A stretch of DNA of 64,000 nucleotides from Streptomyces spinosus (GCF_020400655.1 NZ_JAINRC010000015.1:1-64000); one strand, 5' to 3'; shown: positions 43,601-55,248, counted from the first letter of the stretch. Translations and numbers: made by a program. Notes: a model not told the origin generated them from the letters alone.

Positions 43601-43631
43601 TTGCTTGGAGTGCACTCCAAGGCCATAGCGT
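43601..43631 (+). promoter_or_regulatory. MerR-controlled promoter with a perfect palindrome
   Basis: CTTGGAGTGCACTCCAAG (43604-43621) is an exact 18-base palindrome within a promoter with -35 TTGCTT (43601-43606), -10 TAGCGT (43626-43631) and a 19-base spacer. The ATG follows 6 bases later. Such operators belong to MerR regulators of the NmlR/AdhR class; autoregulation is expected. Confidence 0.7.
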
Positions 43632-43637
43632 GGGGGC

Positions 43638-44093
43638 ATGACGGTGATGCAGACCACGCCAGCGGCCACCGAGCACGCCACCCCCGCCGACATCTGCTCC
43701 GCCCCGCCCCGGCGGCACCCCCGCCCCGACGGCCAGGACCGCTACACGATCAGCGAGGTCGTCGCGTTCACCGGCCTGACCGCGCACACGCTGCGCTGGT
43801 ACGAGCGGATCGGGCTGATGCCGCACGTGGACCGCTCGCACACCGGCCAGCGCCGCTACAGCAACCGCGACCTGGACTGGCTGGACTTCGTGACCAAGCT
43901 CCGGCTGACCGGCATGCCGGTGGCGGACATGGTGCGCTACGCCGAACTCGTCAGGGAGGGCGACCACACCTTCGCGGAGCGCCGTCAACTGCTGGAGTCG
44001 ACCCGCAGGGACGTCCTGTCCAGGATCGCGGAACTCCACGACACGCTGGGCGTCCTGGACAGGAAGATCAGCTTCTACGGGCGCGAGCGGTAG
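43638..44093 (+). CDS. MerR-family regulator
   Basis: 151 residues. After about 35 leader residues, the MerR winged helix is YTISEVVAFTGLTAHTLRWY, followed by YSNRDLDWLDFVTKLRLTGM and a coiled-coil dimerisation helix (RRQLLESTRRDVLSRIAELH). No cysteine is in the C-terminal effector end, so it resembles aldehyde- or nitric-oxide-responsive MerR proteins without metal-binding loops. A palindrome sits in its own promoter. No obvious target gene adjoins. Confidence 0.9.
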   Translation: MTVMQTTPAATEHATPADICSAPPRRHPRPDGQDRYTISEVVAFTGLTAHTLRWYERIGLMPHVDRSHTGQRRYSNRDLDWLDFVTKLRLTGMPVADMVRYAELVREGDHTFAERRQLLESTRRDVLSRIAELHDTLGVLDRKISFYGRER

Positions 44094-44942
44094 CTACAGT
44101 TCGGCCAGCAGCTCGGCCTTCTTGGAGGAGAACTCCTCGTCGGTGACCAGCCCCGCCTGGTGCAGCTCCCCGAGGTGCCGGATCCGTTCGGCGATGTCGG
44201 CGGGGTCCCGCCGTGCCGGGGCCGGTACGGCGGGCACCGGACCGCGCGCCCGCACGGCCGCCAGCACGGCAGCGGCGAACGGCAGCGACTCGTGCACCGG
44301 CCCGTACCCGAGCCCGAACACCACCGACGCCGGATCCTGGTCCGGCTGCGCCGAGCGCGCGGAGCCCGGTTCGCGGGGCACCAGGCGCAGGTGCCCCTCG
44401 AAGATCTCCGGGGAGCGCCACTCCACCCCGCTCAGCCCGGCCACCGGAAAGCTCTGGTCGCCGGCCTTCCACTTCGCCGACGACGCCCCGGTCCAGGACC
44501 AGCGGAACTGCACGGACGTCCCGTCGAAGGACGCCTTCCCGTCGTACGCCTTGAACTGCAGCGGCGCCTCGGGCGCCGCCACCAGGTGCTGCTCGGCGGG
44601 CCCCGACTCGGTCAGCAGGCCCTTCAGTTCGTCGGCGTAGTACTCGGCGAGGGTCTCCCGCTCGGCCGGCAGCACCAGCCGGTAGGGGTCGGACCCCTCC
44701 TTCAACTGGCCGTCGGCCGCCTCCATCAGCGGATCGGCGCCCGCACGAGGCGTCAGGCGCAGGACGACTGTGCCGCGCCTGCCCGGGGCGAGGGTCACGC
44801 CCTCGACCGCGGACAGCGGGATCCGGCGCTCGCCGAGCGCCTGGAACAGCTTCGGTGTTCGAATCCCCCGTTCGTAACGGATGAGCACGGAGTCGGACTC
44901 GAACTCCCAGACGGCATGAAAACCCGCCAGTACGTCACCCAT
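44094..44942 (-). CDS. DUF4429 and SHOCT-domain protein
   Basis: 282 residues with two related PH-like DUF4429 repeats (GFHAVWEFESDSVLIRYERG; FKAYDGKASFDGTSVQFRWS) and a C-terminal SHOCT helix-turn segment (IRHLGELHQAGLVTDEEFSS). SHOCT motifs are thought to mediate oligomerisation. It is a soluble protein of unknown role. I selected the ATG at 44942 because TACGAT (44955-44950) stands 7 bases upstream, as in leaderless genes; two earlier ATGs exist. Confidence 0.85.
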   Translation of the reverse strand: MGDVLAGFHAVWEFESDSVLIRYERGIRTPKLFQALGERRIPLSAVEGVTLAPGRRGTVVLRLTPRAGADPLMEAADGQLKEGSDPYRLVLPAERETLAEYYADELKGLLTESGPAEQHLVAAPEAPLQFKAYDGKASFDGTSVQFRWSWTGASSAKWKAGDQSFPVAGLSGVEWRSPEIFEGHLRLVPREPGSARSAQPDQDPASVVFGLGYGPVHESLPFAAAVLAAVRARGPVPAVPAPARRDPADIAERIRHLGELHQAGLVTDEEFSSKKAELLAEL

Positions 44943-45008
44943 GCGGCTCATCGTATGCGGCACGTGCTCCTCCGTCGCCACCCGCGCAGACCGCACTTCC
45001 TGCTGTTT

Positions 45009-46226
45009 CTACGCGCGTCCGGCCGTCACCGTGCCGGACAGACCGGACCGGCACGCATCGTTCTCCCGTGCGCACGTCACCGCGTCGTACGCGCCCACGC
45101 CGATGTCGGCGAGGTTGCGCAGGCTGTCCGTGCCGGGCTGGAAGTAGCCGCTGTGCCCCTGGGCGTCCCGGGCCGACAGCACCCGCGCCCCGAACGCCGA
45201 GGAGACCGGGTCGGCGCCGTGGCCGAGACCGCCCAGCTCCAGGTACGGAACATCCTGCACCCAGTCACTGGCGTCCCGCATGGCCCACACCCGGGCCGTC
45301 GTGCCCAGGTGGGAGGCCTTGGCGACGCGCATGCCGGGGCTCGCGGCCACCGCTATGTCGGCGACCCGGCGGGGCATGCCGTGTGCGGCGACCCCGCAGA
45401 CCACCGAGCCGTAGCTGTGACAGAACATCGACACCGGGGCCCGGCCGGGCAGCGCGCGCAGCAGCGCGTTCAGCCGTACGGCCCCCTCCTCGGCGCGCAG
45501 CCCGGTGGCCGCGTCCACCCCCAGCCCGTCGGGGGAGGTGTAGTCGGCCCAGGCGATCACGGCCGTACGGGTCCCCGGGCTCGCCTCGCGCTCCGCCGCG
45601 TACAGGGCCGTGGCCATGCCGACCGGGGCGCTGTACTTGCGGTTCGTCCGCTGGAAGGTGAGCACGTCGGTGTCGACGCCGGGGACGACGACCGAGATCC
45701 GCTGCGCCGTGGAGAGGTCGCCGAAGACCTCGGCGACCCGGCCCGAGCCCTCGGGGTCGAAGGCCAGGATGTGCCGGCCGGGGCTCAGCAGGGACGCGTA
45801 GCGGTCCATCCGGCGGGCCGCGTCCTGCTGGCCCGCCGTGCTGAGCCGGCTGTCGTGCACGCGCTTGTGCTCGGTCTCGCGGGCCTGCGCCAGCGCGATG
45901 CGGTTGGCCCGGTAGCGCAGGGAGACGGGCGCGCCGTTCATGTTGCCGACCGCCAGCGGGTAGCGGTGGGCGAGGCGGCCGCGGTCGTGCGGGGTGAGCG
46001 AGGCGAAGAAGCGGGCCAGCCGGGACGGGTCGGCTCCCGGGTCCGGCAGGCCGCGGCCGTGGAGGCGGCCGTGCTCCCACTTGGTGAGCGAGGCCTGAAG
46101 GGCTGTCGACTCCCGGTGACTGCGCAGGGCGGTCCAGCCGGTGGTCGCGAGCATCACGAACACGACGGCCAGCGCCAGCAGTGCGCGCCAGACGTTCCAT
46201 TGCGGGGAGGTGTCGAAGGAAGTCAC
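45009..46226 (-). CDS. Membrane-anchored alpha/beta hydrolase (DUF1023 type)
   Basis: 405 residues. One N-terminal membrane anchor (LLALAVVFVMLATTG), a helical region, then the hydrolase: RISVVVPGVDTD, the nucleophile elbow SMFCHSYGSVVCGVAA and a late HGADPVSSAFG. The conserved G-H-x-Y-F near the end (GHSGYFQPG) probably holds the catalytic His. Substrate unknown. The GTG start lacks a ribosome-binding site; TAGTGT (46241-46236) is 9 bases upstream, so the message may be leaderless. Confidence 0.85.
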   Translation of the reverse strand: MTSFDTSPQWNVWRALLALAVVFVMLATTGWTALRSHRESTALQASLTKWEHGRLHGRGLPDPGADPSRLARFFASLTPHDRGRLAHRYPLAVGNMNGAPVSLRYRANRIALAQARETEHKRVHDSRLSTAGQQDAARRMDRYASLLSPGRHILAFDPEGSGRVAEVFGDLSTAQRISVVVPGVDTDVLTFQRTNRKYSAPVGMATALYAAEREASPGTRTAVIAWADYTSPDGLGVDAATGLRAEEGAVRLNALLRALPGRAPVSMFCHSYGSVVCGVAAHGMPRRVADIAVAASPGMRVAKASHLGTTARVWAMRDASDWVQDVPYLELGGLGHGADPVSSAFGARVLSARDAQGHSGYFQPGTDSLRNLADIGVGAYDAVTCARENDACRSGLSGTVTAGRA

Positions 46227-46353
46227 TGGGAGGACACACTAGGAGAACGGCAGGGTCTCGGGGTAACCGAGTGACAGGGATCACGTTTCGGCGGTAACCG
46301 AACGCCGGGACGGCGATCCGCCGGACACGGTGTCCGGCGATCCGTCAACGCTC

Positions 46354-46980
46354 TCAGGCCGCGCGCCAGTTACCCGTGAGTGCCGAACCCACCTGATCGA
46401 GGTACGCCGCGCTGAGCGTGCGGAGCGCCTCCGGGCCGAAGTCCTCGCGCAGGGAGCACTGCCGCTCGGTGACCCGTATCACCCCGGCGAAGACGGCCAC
46501 CGCCAGCCGGGGGCGCGGATCGGTGTCCACGTCGACGCCCTCCCGCTCGGCCAGCAGGCGGGCGAGCGTCTCCTCGGTCGCCGCCGACCGGCGCAGATGG
46601 GCGGCGAGCAGCGCGGGCGTCGACTCGATCGTCCGGTACATGCGCAGGTACAGCTCGACCGGGACGAGCGACTCGACGGTCTCGCGTATCGCGTCCCAGC
46701 CCTCGAGGAACGCCTGCCGCAGGGCCTTCATCGGCGCCTCGTGCGGCGGACGCGCGCGGACGGCCGCGACGAAGGCCGCCTCCGTGATGTTCTGCACCGC
46801 GAAGGCCACCTCCTCCTTGCCCGCGAAGTAGCGGAAGAAGGTGCGCTGCGAGACGTCGACGGCCTCGGCGATCTCGTCGACGGTCGTGTGCTCGTAACCC
46901 TGCGTGGTGAACAGTTCGAGAGCGGCCCGCAGCAGCGATTCCCTCGTACGCCGCTTCTTGCGCTCGCGCAGCGTCTCCAT
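46354..46980 (-). CDS. TetR-family repressor
   Basis: 208 residues. TetR helix-turn-helix at residues 10-55: RESLLRAALELFTTQGYEHT, then DEIAEAVDVSQRTFFRYF. The C-terminal part is a ligand-binding helical domain. It is divergent from the MFS exporter gene, with a perfect palindrome in between, so it most likely represses the exporter until a drug-like ligand is bound. RBS GGGAGAGG precedes the ATG. Confidence 0.93.
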   Translation of the reverse strand: METLRERKKRRTRESLLRAALELFTTQGYEHTTVDEIAEAVDVSQRTFFRYFAGKEEVAFAVQNITEAAFVAAVRARPPHEAPMKALRQAFLEGWDAIRETVESLVPVELYLRMYRTIESTPALLAAHLRRSAATEETLARLLAEREGVDVDTDPRPRLAVAVFAGVIRVTERQCSLREDFGPEALRTLSAAYLDQVGSALTGNWRAA

Positions 46981-47055
46981 GGCCTCTCTCCCGTGCGTCT
47001 TAGGCCGTCCAGCCTATGCGCCGATGTCGTGTCAGTAACCGGCGAGTGAATTGGT

Positions 47056-47085
47056 TTGTCAACTGTCAGTGACTGTCACTAGCCT
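47056..47085 (+). promoter_or_regulatory. MFS promoter with overlapping TetR operator
   Basis: AGTGAC-T-GTCACT (47068-47080) lies between -35 TTGTCA (47056-47061) and -10 TAGCCT (47080-47085). On the minus strand TTGACA (47062-47057) would be a tetR -35, so one operator covers both promoters. Confidence 0.65.
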
Positions 47086-47092
47086 GAGAAGT

Positions 47093-48712
47093 ATGACTAG
47101 TCAGACCACTGTCGACGCGACGGGGCCGGGGGACGAGGCGCCGGCAGCCCCGTCGGGGCCCCCGTCGGCCCCTGGCCTGCGCGGCCACCCGTGGCTCACC
47201 CTCATCACCGTCGCCGTAGGGGTCATGATGGTGGCCCTCGACGGCACCATCGTGGCCATCGCCAACCCGGCCATCCGCGACGACCTCAACGCGTCCTTCG
47301 CCGACGTGCAGTGGGTGTCCAACGCCTACTTCCTCGCCCTCGCGGTCACGCTGATCACCGCGGGCAAGCTCGGTGACCGCTTCGGCCACCGGCAGACCTT
47401 CCTCATCGGTGTGACCGGCTTCGCCGCCGCGTCCGGCGCCATCGGGCTGTCCGGCAGCATCGCCGCCGTCGTCACCTTCCGCGTCTTCCAGGGCCTGTTC
47501 GGCGCGCTGCTGATGCCGGCCGCGCTCGGTGTGCTGCGGGCCACCTTCCCGGCCGAGAAGCTGAACATGGCCATCGGTGTGTGGGGCATGGTGATCGGCG
47601 CGTCCACGGCGGGCGGCCCGATCCTCGGCGGCGTCCTCGTCGAGCACGTCAACTGGCAGTCGGTCTTCTTCATCAACGTGCCGGTCGGCGCCCTCGCGCT
47701 GCTCCTCGGCACCATGATCCTGCTCGACCACCGGGCCGAGAACGCCCCGCGCTCCTTCGACCTCCTCGGCATCGCCCTGCTGTCCGGCGCGATGTTCTGC
47801 CTGGTCTGGGCGCTCATCAAGGCCCCGACCTGGGGCTGGGGCGACGGCAAGACGTGGACGTTCATGGCCCTGTCCGTGGTGCTCTTCGCCCTGTTCGCCT
47901 TCTGGGAGACGAAGGTCGCCGAACCCCTGATCCCGCTGGGCCTGTTCCGCTCGGTGGCCCTGTCGGCGGGCGTCGTCCTGATGGTCCTGATGGCCATCGC
48001 CTTCCTGGGCGGCCTGTTCTTCGTGACGTTCTACCTGCAGAACGTCCACGGGATGACCCCTGTCACGGCCGGTCTGCACCTGCTGCCGCTCACCGGCATG
48101 ATGATCGTCGGCTCGCCGCTCGCCGGCACCGCGATCACCAAGCTCGGGCCGCGCGTCCCGCTGGCCTTCGGCATGGCCGTGACGGCGGTGGCGCTGTACG
48201 GCATGTCGACGCTGGAGCCCGACACCGGCAGCGGTCTGATGTCCGTCTGGTTCGCGCTGCTCGGCCTGGGCCTCGCGCCGGTCATGGTCGGCGCCACCGA
48301 GGTCATCGTCGGCAACGCGCCCCTGGAGCTGTCCGGTGTCGCCGGCGGCCTCCAGCAGGCGGCCATGCAGATCGGCAGCAGCCTCGGTACGGCGGTGCTC
48401 GGCGCGGTGATGGCCTCCAAGGTCGACCGTGACCTGCCGGGCAACTGGGCGGACGCCGGGCTGCCGAAGCTGACCCCGGATCAGCTCGACAAGGCCTCCG
48501 AGGCGGTCCAGGTCGGTGTGGCCCCGGTGACGAAGGGCATGCCGGAGCCGGTCGCCGCGAAGATCACCGCCGTCGCCCACGACACCTTCATCTCGGGCAT
48601 GAGCCTCGCCTCCCTCGTCGCGGCCGGCGTGGCACTGGTCGCCGTCCTCGTCGCGCTGCTCACCAAGCGGGGCGCGAACGCGGAGGCGGGCGTGGGCGTG
48701 GGCCACATCTGA
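47093..48712 (+). CDS. DHA2-family MFS multidrug exporter
   Basis: 539 residues with 14 hydrophobic segments, EmrB/QacA type. Motif A is GKLGDRFGHRQTF, motif C is in VWGMVIGASTAGGPILGGVL, and the first helix contains VALDGTIVAIANPAI. It exports drugs or metabolites by proton antiport. The start is the ATG 7 bases after TAGCCT (leaderless); upstream in-frame codons fall in the operator. It is controlled by the divergent TetR protein. Confidence 0.93.
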   Translation: MTSQTTVDATGPGDEAPAAPSGPPSAPGLRGHPWLTLITVAVGVMMVALDGTIVAIANPAIRDDLNASFADVQWVSNAYFLALAVTLITAGKLGDRFGHRQTFLIGVTGFAAASGAIGLSGSIAAVVTFRVFQGLFGALLMPAALGVLRATFPAEKLNMAIGVWGMVIGASTAGGPILGGVLVEHVNWQSVFFINVPVGALALLLGTMILLDHRAENAPRSFDLLGIALLSGAMFCLVWALIKAPTWGWGDGKTWTFMALSVVLFALFAFWETKVAEPLIPLGLFRSVALSAGVVLMVLMAIAFLGGLFFVTFYLQNVHGMTPVTAGLHLLPLTGMMIVGSPLAGTAITKLGPRVPLAFGMAVTAVALYGMSTLEPDTGSGLMSVWFALLGLGLAPVMVGATEVIVGNAPLELSGVAGGLQQAAMQIGSSLGTAVLGAVMASKVDRDLPGNWADAGLPKLTPDQLDKASEAVQVGVAPVTKGMPEPVAAKITAVAHDTFISGMSLASLVAAGVALVAVLVALLTKRGANAEAGVGVGHI

Positions 48713-48846
48713 GCCCGGCCTCCGCGCCCTTGCCCGGCGGAGTTCCCCTATCAGGGTGACTCCGCTAAAGATCGCTCGCTCCCGGCACGCGCCGCAGGTC
48801 ACAGTGGGTCAAGTCCTCCGCAGGGCAGGTCGGGGGCCGGACCGCG

Positions 48847-48877
48847 GCGCGCGCTGCTGGAGGGGGGCAGCGCGCGC
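48847..48877 (+). terminator. Hairpin after the MFS gene
   Basis: GCGCGCGCTGC pairs with GCAGCGCGCGC (11 bp, 9-base loop) between the MFS and DUF4190 genes. Confidence 0.65.
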
Positions 48878-48946
48878 ACGTCTGCCGGCGCGGAACCGGG
48901 GTACCCGCACACCGAAGCCGAACGGTCCACACACCGCGAGGAGTTG

Positions 48947-49255
48947 ATGATGGCGGGCTTCGGGCGAGGAACGAGCGGGTACCCCCGGTCGCGCGGCCGC
49001 ACGTGGCAGCGGACCGGGCCGGACCGTGCGACGCTCGGGATCATCGGCACGATCTGTGCCGTGGCCGGATTTTTCGCGCTGGGCATCATCCTCGGCCCGG
49101 TGGCGATGTTCTGCGGTTGGCAGTCGATGGGCCGCAAGTGGTCCAACGACGGCAACATCCCCGCACTGGTCGCCCTGATCCTGGGCGCCATCGACACGTT
49201 GCTCGCCATCGTCGCCCTGGCGGGCGCGGCGACGTGGGGCCACGGGCTCCTCTAG
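48947..49255 (+). CDS. Small DUF4190-type membrane protein
   Basis: 102 residues from tandem ATGs behind GAGGAG. A short basic N-terminus is followed by two membrane helices: LGIIGTICAVAGFFALGIIL, then IPALVALILGAIDTLLAIVA, separated by the loop GWQSMGRKWSNDGN. This is the DUF4190 layout. The function is unknown. It ends immediately before a strong terminator. Confidence 0.8.
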   Translation: MMAGFGRGTSGYPRSRGRTWQRTGPDRATLGIIGTICAVAGFFALGIILGPVAMFCGWQSMGRKWSNDGNIPALVALILGAIDTLLAIVALAGAATWGHGLL

Positions 49256-49258
49256 GGC

Positions 49259-49306
49259 CTTTTCGTCCGGATCATGCCGGGCTCGCGGCCTGATCCGGAC
49301 GAAAAG
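49259..49306. terminator. Bidirectional terminator with a T tract
   Basis: CTTTTCGTCCGGATCA pairs exactly with 49291-49306 around a 16-base loop; each side ends in four T or A. It is between the convergent DUF4190 and channel genes. Confidence 0.85.
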
Positions 49307-49309
49307 ACC

Positions 49310-50131
49310 CTAGCCGGCGGCGTCCCGCCCCAGGGGCGCGGGCGCGTTGGCGGCCGCGGGCACCTCGTGGCCGCTCGCGCGGTCCTCCACCTCCCGTCCG
49401 GGGCGCTCGCGTTCGGCCAGCCGGGCCACCTCCGCCCGCAGCAGCCGCAGCTCTTCGGCCAGGGCGGCGATGGCCTCGGTCTGACGCCGCTCCTCCACGT
49501 CGTCCTTCTCGAACCGCGAGATGAACCACGCGGCGATGTTCGCGGTGACGACACCGAGCAGCGCGATCCCCGACAGCATCAGCCCGACGGCGATCATCCG
49601 TCCGAGCCCGGTCGTCGGCGCGTGGTCCCCGTACCCGACGGTCGTCATGGTGGTGAACGACCACCACACGGCGTCACCCAGTGTCCGGATGTTCCCGTCC
49701 GGTGCCTCCCGCTCCACGGACAGCACCGCCAGCGACCCGAACATCAGCAGGCCGATCACGGCCCCGACGACGTAGGTGGTCAGCCGGATCTGCGGAGCCA
49801 TCCGCGCCCGCCGGCCGACCAGCAGCAGCGTCGACACCAGCCGCAGCAGCCGCAGCGGTTGCAGGACCGGCAGGACCACCGCGCACAGGTCGGGCCAGTG
49901 CCGCCGTACGAAGTCCCGTCGGTGCGGGGCGAGGGTCAGCCGGACCAGGTAGTCGAGGGCGAACGCCGCCCACACCACCCACTCGACACCCGTGCACAGG
50001 GTGGTCAGGAAGTGCCCGGCGGAGGCGTCCACGATCGGCACCGCGTACGCCACGGCGAACGCCACCGCGAGCCCCAGCAGGGGCCGCTGCGTACGTCCCT
50101 CCCACCGAGCCTGCGCCGACAGCTGATCCAT
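49310..50131 (-). CDS. Voltage-gated-type potassium channel protein
   Basis: 273 residues from the ATG at 50131. Helices S1-S3 occupy about residues 18-85, an arginine-rich S4-like segment follows (LRLLRLVSTLLLVGRRARM), then S5, the pore with selectivity filter TTVGYGD and S6 (LMLSGIALLGVVTANIAAW). The C-terminus is a coiled coil (EERRQTEAIAALAEELRLLR), probably for tetramer assembly. It conducts K+ and may sense membrane potential. Monocistronic. Longer in-frame starts extend into an intergenic repeat and are unlikely. Confidence 0.92.
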   Translation of the reverse strand: MDQLSAQARWEGRTQRPLLGLAVAFAVAYAVPIVDASAGHFLTTLCTGVEWVVWAAFALDYLVRLTLAPHRRDFVRRHWPDLCAVVLPVLQPLRLLRLVSTLLLVGRRARMAPQIRLTTYVVGAVIGLLMFGSLAVLSVEREAPDGNIRTLGDAVWWSFTTMTTVGYGDHAPTTGLGRMIAVGLMLSGIALLGVVTANIAAWFISRFEKDDVEERRQTEAIAALAEELRLLRAEVARLAERERPGREVEDRASGHEVPAAANAPAPLGRDAAG

Positions 50132-50170
50132 GCCGACAATCGTAAAGAAACCGTAAGGGCGGCGCCCCGT

Positions 50171-50199
50171 CAGGGGCGCGGGGAACCGCGCGATCAACC
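50171..50199. repeat. Dispersed intergenic Streptomyces repeat, copy B
   Basis: Second copy of the CAGGGGCGCGGGGA element at 8229, with the same following CCGCGCGATCA. It lies between aceE and the channel gene. Confidence 0.6.
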
Positions 50200-50254
50200 C
50201 CCCCCGGACCGGCAGATCCCCACGCTCCTTGTCGGCCGAAGCCGAGGGCACCGG

Positions 50255-53002
<2,748 letters not shown>

Positions 53003-53397
53003 GCTGTTCCTTACCTGTCAGAGGGCCAGTTCGTTGCACCTGCCTACACCGTTCCCCATCGTGTACCTCGGGAAGGCGTACGTCATCCGCACCGTCATCT
53101 GCACCGGTCAAAACGCAACGATACGCCCGGGGTGTGACGGGCATGGCAAAGTTGTTCGAGCGACGTAACCCTGGATGATTCCGAACGCCACAAACCGGGC
53201 ACATCGGCGTGATGTGGGTCGCGCGGAATCGAGATACGGTGCTGGGAGTTGCGGCGACACGGCCGGGATCGTCACCGTTTCGGCGGTCCCGACGGCCGGG
53301 TACTTGCGCGATCCGCCCCGCCCGTGTGGACTACGGCCAATGCTTCGCGCACGCGCGTGGCTGAGATACTTACCAAGACATGATCAGGAGGCAACCC
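53003..53397. other. Intergenic region between divergent aceE and DUF3052 genes
   Basis: About 395 bases with no gene recognised. A minus-strand TTGACC (53111-53106) may be a -35 for aceE, but no good -10 follows. Plus-strand GATACT (53365-53370) is a weak -10 candidate for DUF3052. Confidence 0.35.
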
Positions 53398-53835
53398 GTG
53401 AGCGCGACCGCGGACCACGCGGAGGAGCGGACGAACCCTGCCGCCAGGCTGGGGTTCCAGCCCGGGCAGGTGGTCCAGGAGATCGGCTACGACGACGACG
53501 TCGATCAGGAGCTCCGCGAGGCCATCGAGGAAACCATCGCAGGCGACCTCATGGACGAGGACTACGACGACGTGGCCGACGCCGTTGTGCTGTGGTTCCG
53601 TGACGACGACGGCGACCTGACGGATGCGCTGGTGGATGCCACCACGTACATCGAAGAGGGCGGCGCGATCCTGCTCCTCACGCCGAAGACCGGCCGTGCG
53701 GGGTACGTGGAGCCGAGCGACATCCAGGACGCCGCCACGACGGCCGGCCTGACCGCTTCGAAGAGCGTCAGCGTCGGCAAGGACTGGAGCGGCAGCCGGC
53801 TGGCGACGCCGAAGGCGGCCAAGTCCAAGAGGTGA
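53398..53835 (+). CDS. DUF3052-family protein
   Basis: 145 residues from a GTG behind AGGAGG. The actinobacterial DUF3052 pattern is evident: AARLGFQPGQVVQEIGYDDD, a very acidic middle (DLMDEDYDDVADAVVLWFRD), GAILLLTPKTGRAGYVEP and DIQDAATTAGLTASKSVSVG. The protein is small, acidic and soluble, with no catalytic motif. It may be co-transcribed with the peroxiredoxin gene 128 bases downstream. Function unknown. Confidence 0.87.
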   Translation: MSATADHAEERTNPAARLGFQPGQVVQEIGYDDDVDQELREAIEETIAGDLMDEDYDDVADAVVLWFRDDDGDLTDALVDATTYIEEGGAILLLTPKTGRAGYVEPSDIQDAATTAGLTASKSVSVGKDWSGSRLATPKAAKSKR

Positions 53836-53963
53836 CCGTCCTCGGACGCCGGACGGGCTGGACATCGCCCCAGCCCGTCCGGGAGTTCCCGGTGACCGCT
53901 GCGTAGGGTGGAACCGAGCGTCCGCGCTCCCACCCCGACAGCCCACCGAAGGGAAGCACGACG

Positions 53964-54422
53964 ATGGCGATCCAGGTCGGCGACAAGGCGCCCGACTTCG
54001 AGCTGAAGGACAACCACGGCCGGACCGTGAGGCTCTCGGACTTCCGCGGCGAGAAGAACGTGGTCCTGCTCTTCTACCCCTTCGCCTTCACCGGCGTGTG
54101 CACCGGCGAGCTGTGCGAGCTGCGCGACAACCTGCCGAAGTTCGAGGACCGCGACACCCAGCTGCTCGCCGTCTCCAACGACTCCATCCACACCCTGCGC
54201 GTCTTCGCCGAGCAGGAGGGCCTGGAGTACCCCCTGCTGAGCGATTTCTGGCCGCACGGCGACGTCTCGCGCGCGTACGGCGTCTTCGACGAGGACAAGG
54301 GCTGCGCCGTCCGGGGCACCTTCGTGATCGACAAGGAGGGCGTCGTGCGGTGGACCGTGGTCAACGGTCTGCCGGACGCGCGTGATCTGAACGACTACGT
54401 GAAGGCGCTCGACACCCTCTGA
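53964..54422 (+). CDS. Peroxiredoxin (AhpE/BCP type)
   Basis: 152 residues with a thioredoxin fold. The peroxidatic cysteine is in FYPFAFTGVCTGELCELRD, and a second cysteine lies 5 residues later in the same helix, as in AhpE-like enzymes. It reduces hydrogen peroxide or alkyl peroxides; further motifs are GDKAPDFELKDNHGRTV and RGTFVIDKEGVVRW. It precedes the Ter genes, which supports a stress-related neighbourhood. Confidence 0.93.
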   Translation: MAIQVGDKAPDFELKDNHGRTVRLSDFRGEKNVVLLFYPFAFTGVCTGELCELRDNLPKFEDRDTQLLAVSNDSIHTLRVFAEQEGLEYPLLSDFWPHGDVSRAYGVFDEDKGCAVRGTFVIDKEGVVRWTVVNGLPDARDLNDYVKALDTL

Positions 54423-54560
54423 GCGGATCGCGGGCGACACCTGTGATTGTTCGGGTCCAGGGTCTGCGGGGTGCGGGAACCCGTCACTAGGATCGGCACG
54501 TTGATCCCATATCCGAAGCACGACGGGGCTCCCCGCCCCTGGACACCACATGGAGGACCC

Positions 54561-55136
54561 GTGGGAGTCAGCCTCAGCAAGGGCGGCAACGTATCGCTGA
54601 CGAAGGAGGCCCCGGGCCTGACCGCCGTCATCGTCGGCCTGGGGTGGGACGTGCGCACGACGACCGGCACGGACTTCGACCTCGACGCCAGTGCGCTGCT
54701 GCTGAACAACTCCGGCAAGGTCGCGAGCGACCAGCACTTCGTCTTCTTCAACAACCTCAAGAGCCCCGACGGCTCCGTCGAGCACACCGGTGACAACCTC
54801 ACCGGTGAGGGTGAGGGCGACGACGAGCAGATCAAGGTCAACCTGGCCGGGGTCCCGGCCGACATCGAAAAGATCGTGTTCCCGGTGTCGATCTACGACG
54901 CCGAGAACCGCCAGCAGTCCTTCGGCCAGGTCCGCAACGCCTTCATCCGCGTCGTGAACCAGGCCGGCGGGCAGGAGATCGCTCGCTACGACCTGAGCGA
55001 GGACGCCTCGACCGAGACGGCCATGGTCTTCGGCGAGCTGTACCGGCACGGCGCGGAGTGGAAGTTCCGCGCCATCGGCCAGGGCTACGCGTCGGGCCTG
55101 CGGGGCATCGCGCAGGACTTCGGCGTCAACGTCTGA
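54561..55136 (+). CDS. terD: TerD-family tellurium resistance/stress protein
   Basis: 191 residues from a GTG behind TGGAGG. TerD fold: GVSLSKGGNVSLTKEAPGLT, GLGWDVRTTTGTDFDLDASA and the calcium-binding acidic loop DNLTGEGEGDDEQ. TerD proteins bind calcium through such loops and form part of a membrane-associated stress complex. The next gene is a close paralog. The TerD family is implicated in tellurite resistance, differentiation and phage defence; which role applies here cannot be seen. Confidence 0.94.
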   Translation: MGVSLSKGGNVSLTKEAPGLTAVIVGLGWDVRTTTGTDFDLDASALLLNNSGKVASDQHFVFFNNLKSPDGSVEHTGDNLTGEGEGDDEQIKVNLAGVPADIEKIVFPVSIYDAENRQQSFGQVRNAFIRVVNQAGGQEIARYDLSEDASTETAMVFGELYRHGAEWKFRAIGQGYASGLRGIAQDFGVNV

Positions 55137-55248
55137 CACGACGGACGTGTGAGACCCACCAGCCCGCGCAACCGGCGCCGCTCCGTTTAGGGGTGGCGCC
55201 GGACGCGCAGGACAACCAGGGAAGCACCACCAGGGGAGGACCAGCATC

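Noticed and set aside
54423..54560. A tRNA gene between the peroxiredoxin and terD
   Set aside because: No tRNA-like T-loop, anticodon stem or acceptor pairing could be found.
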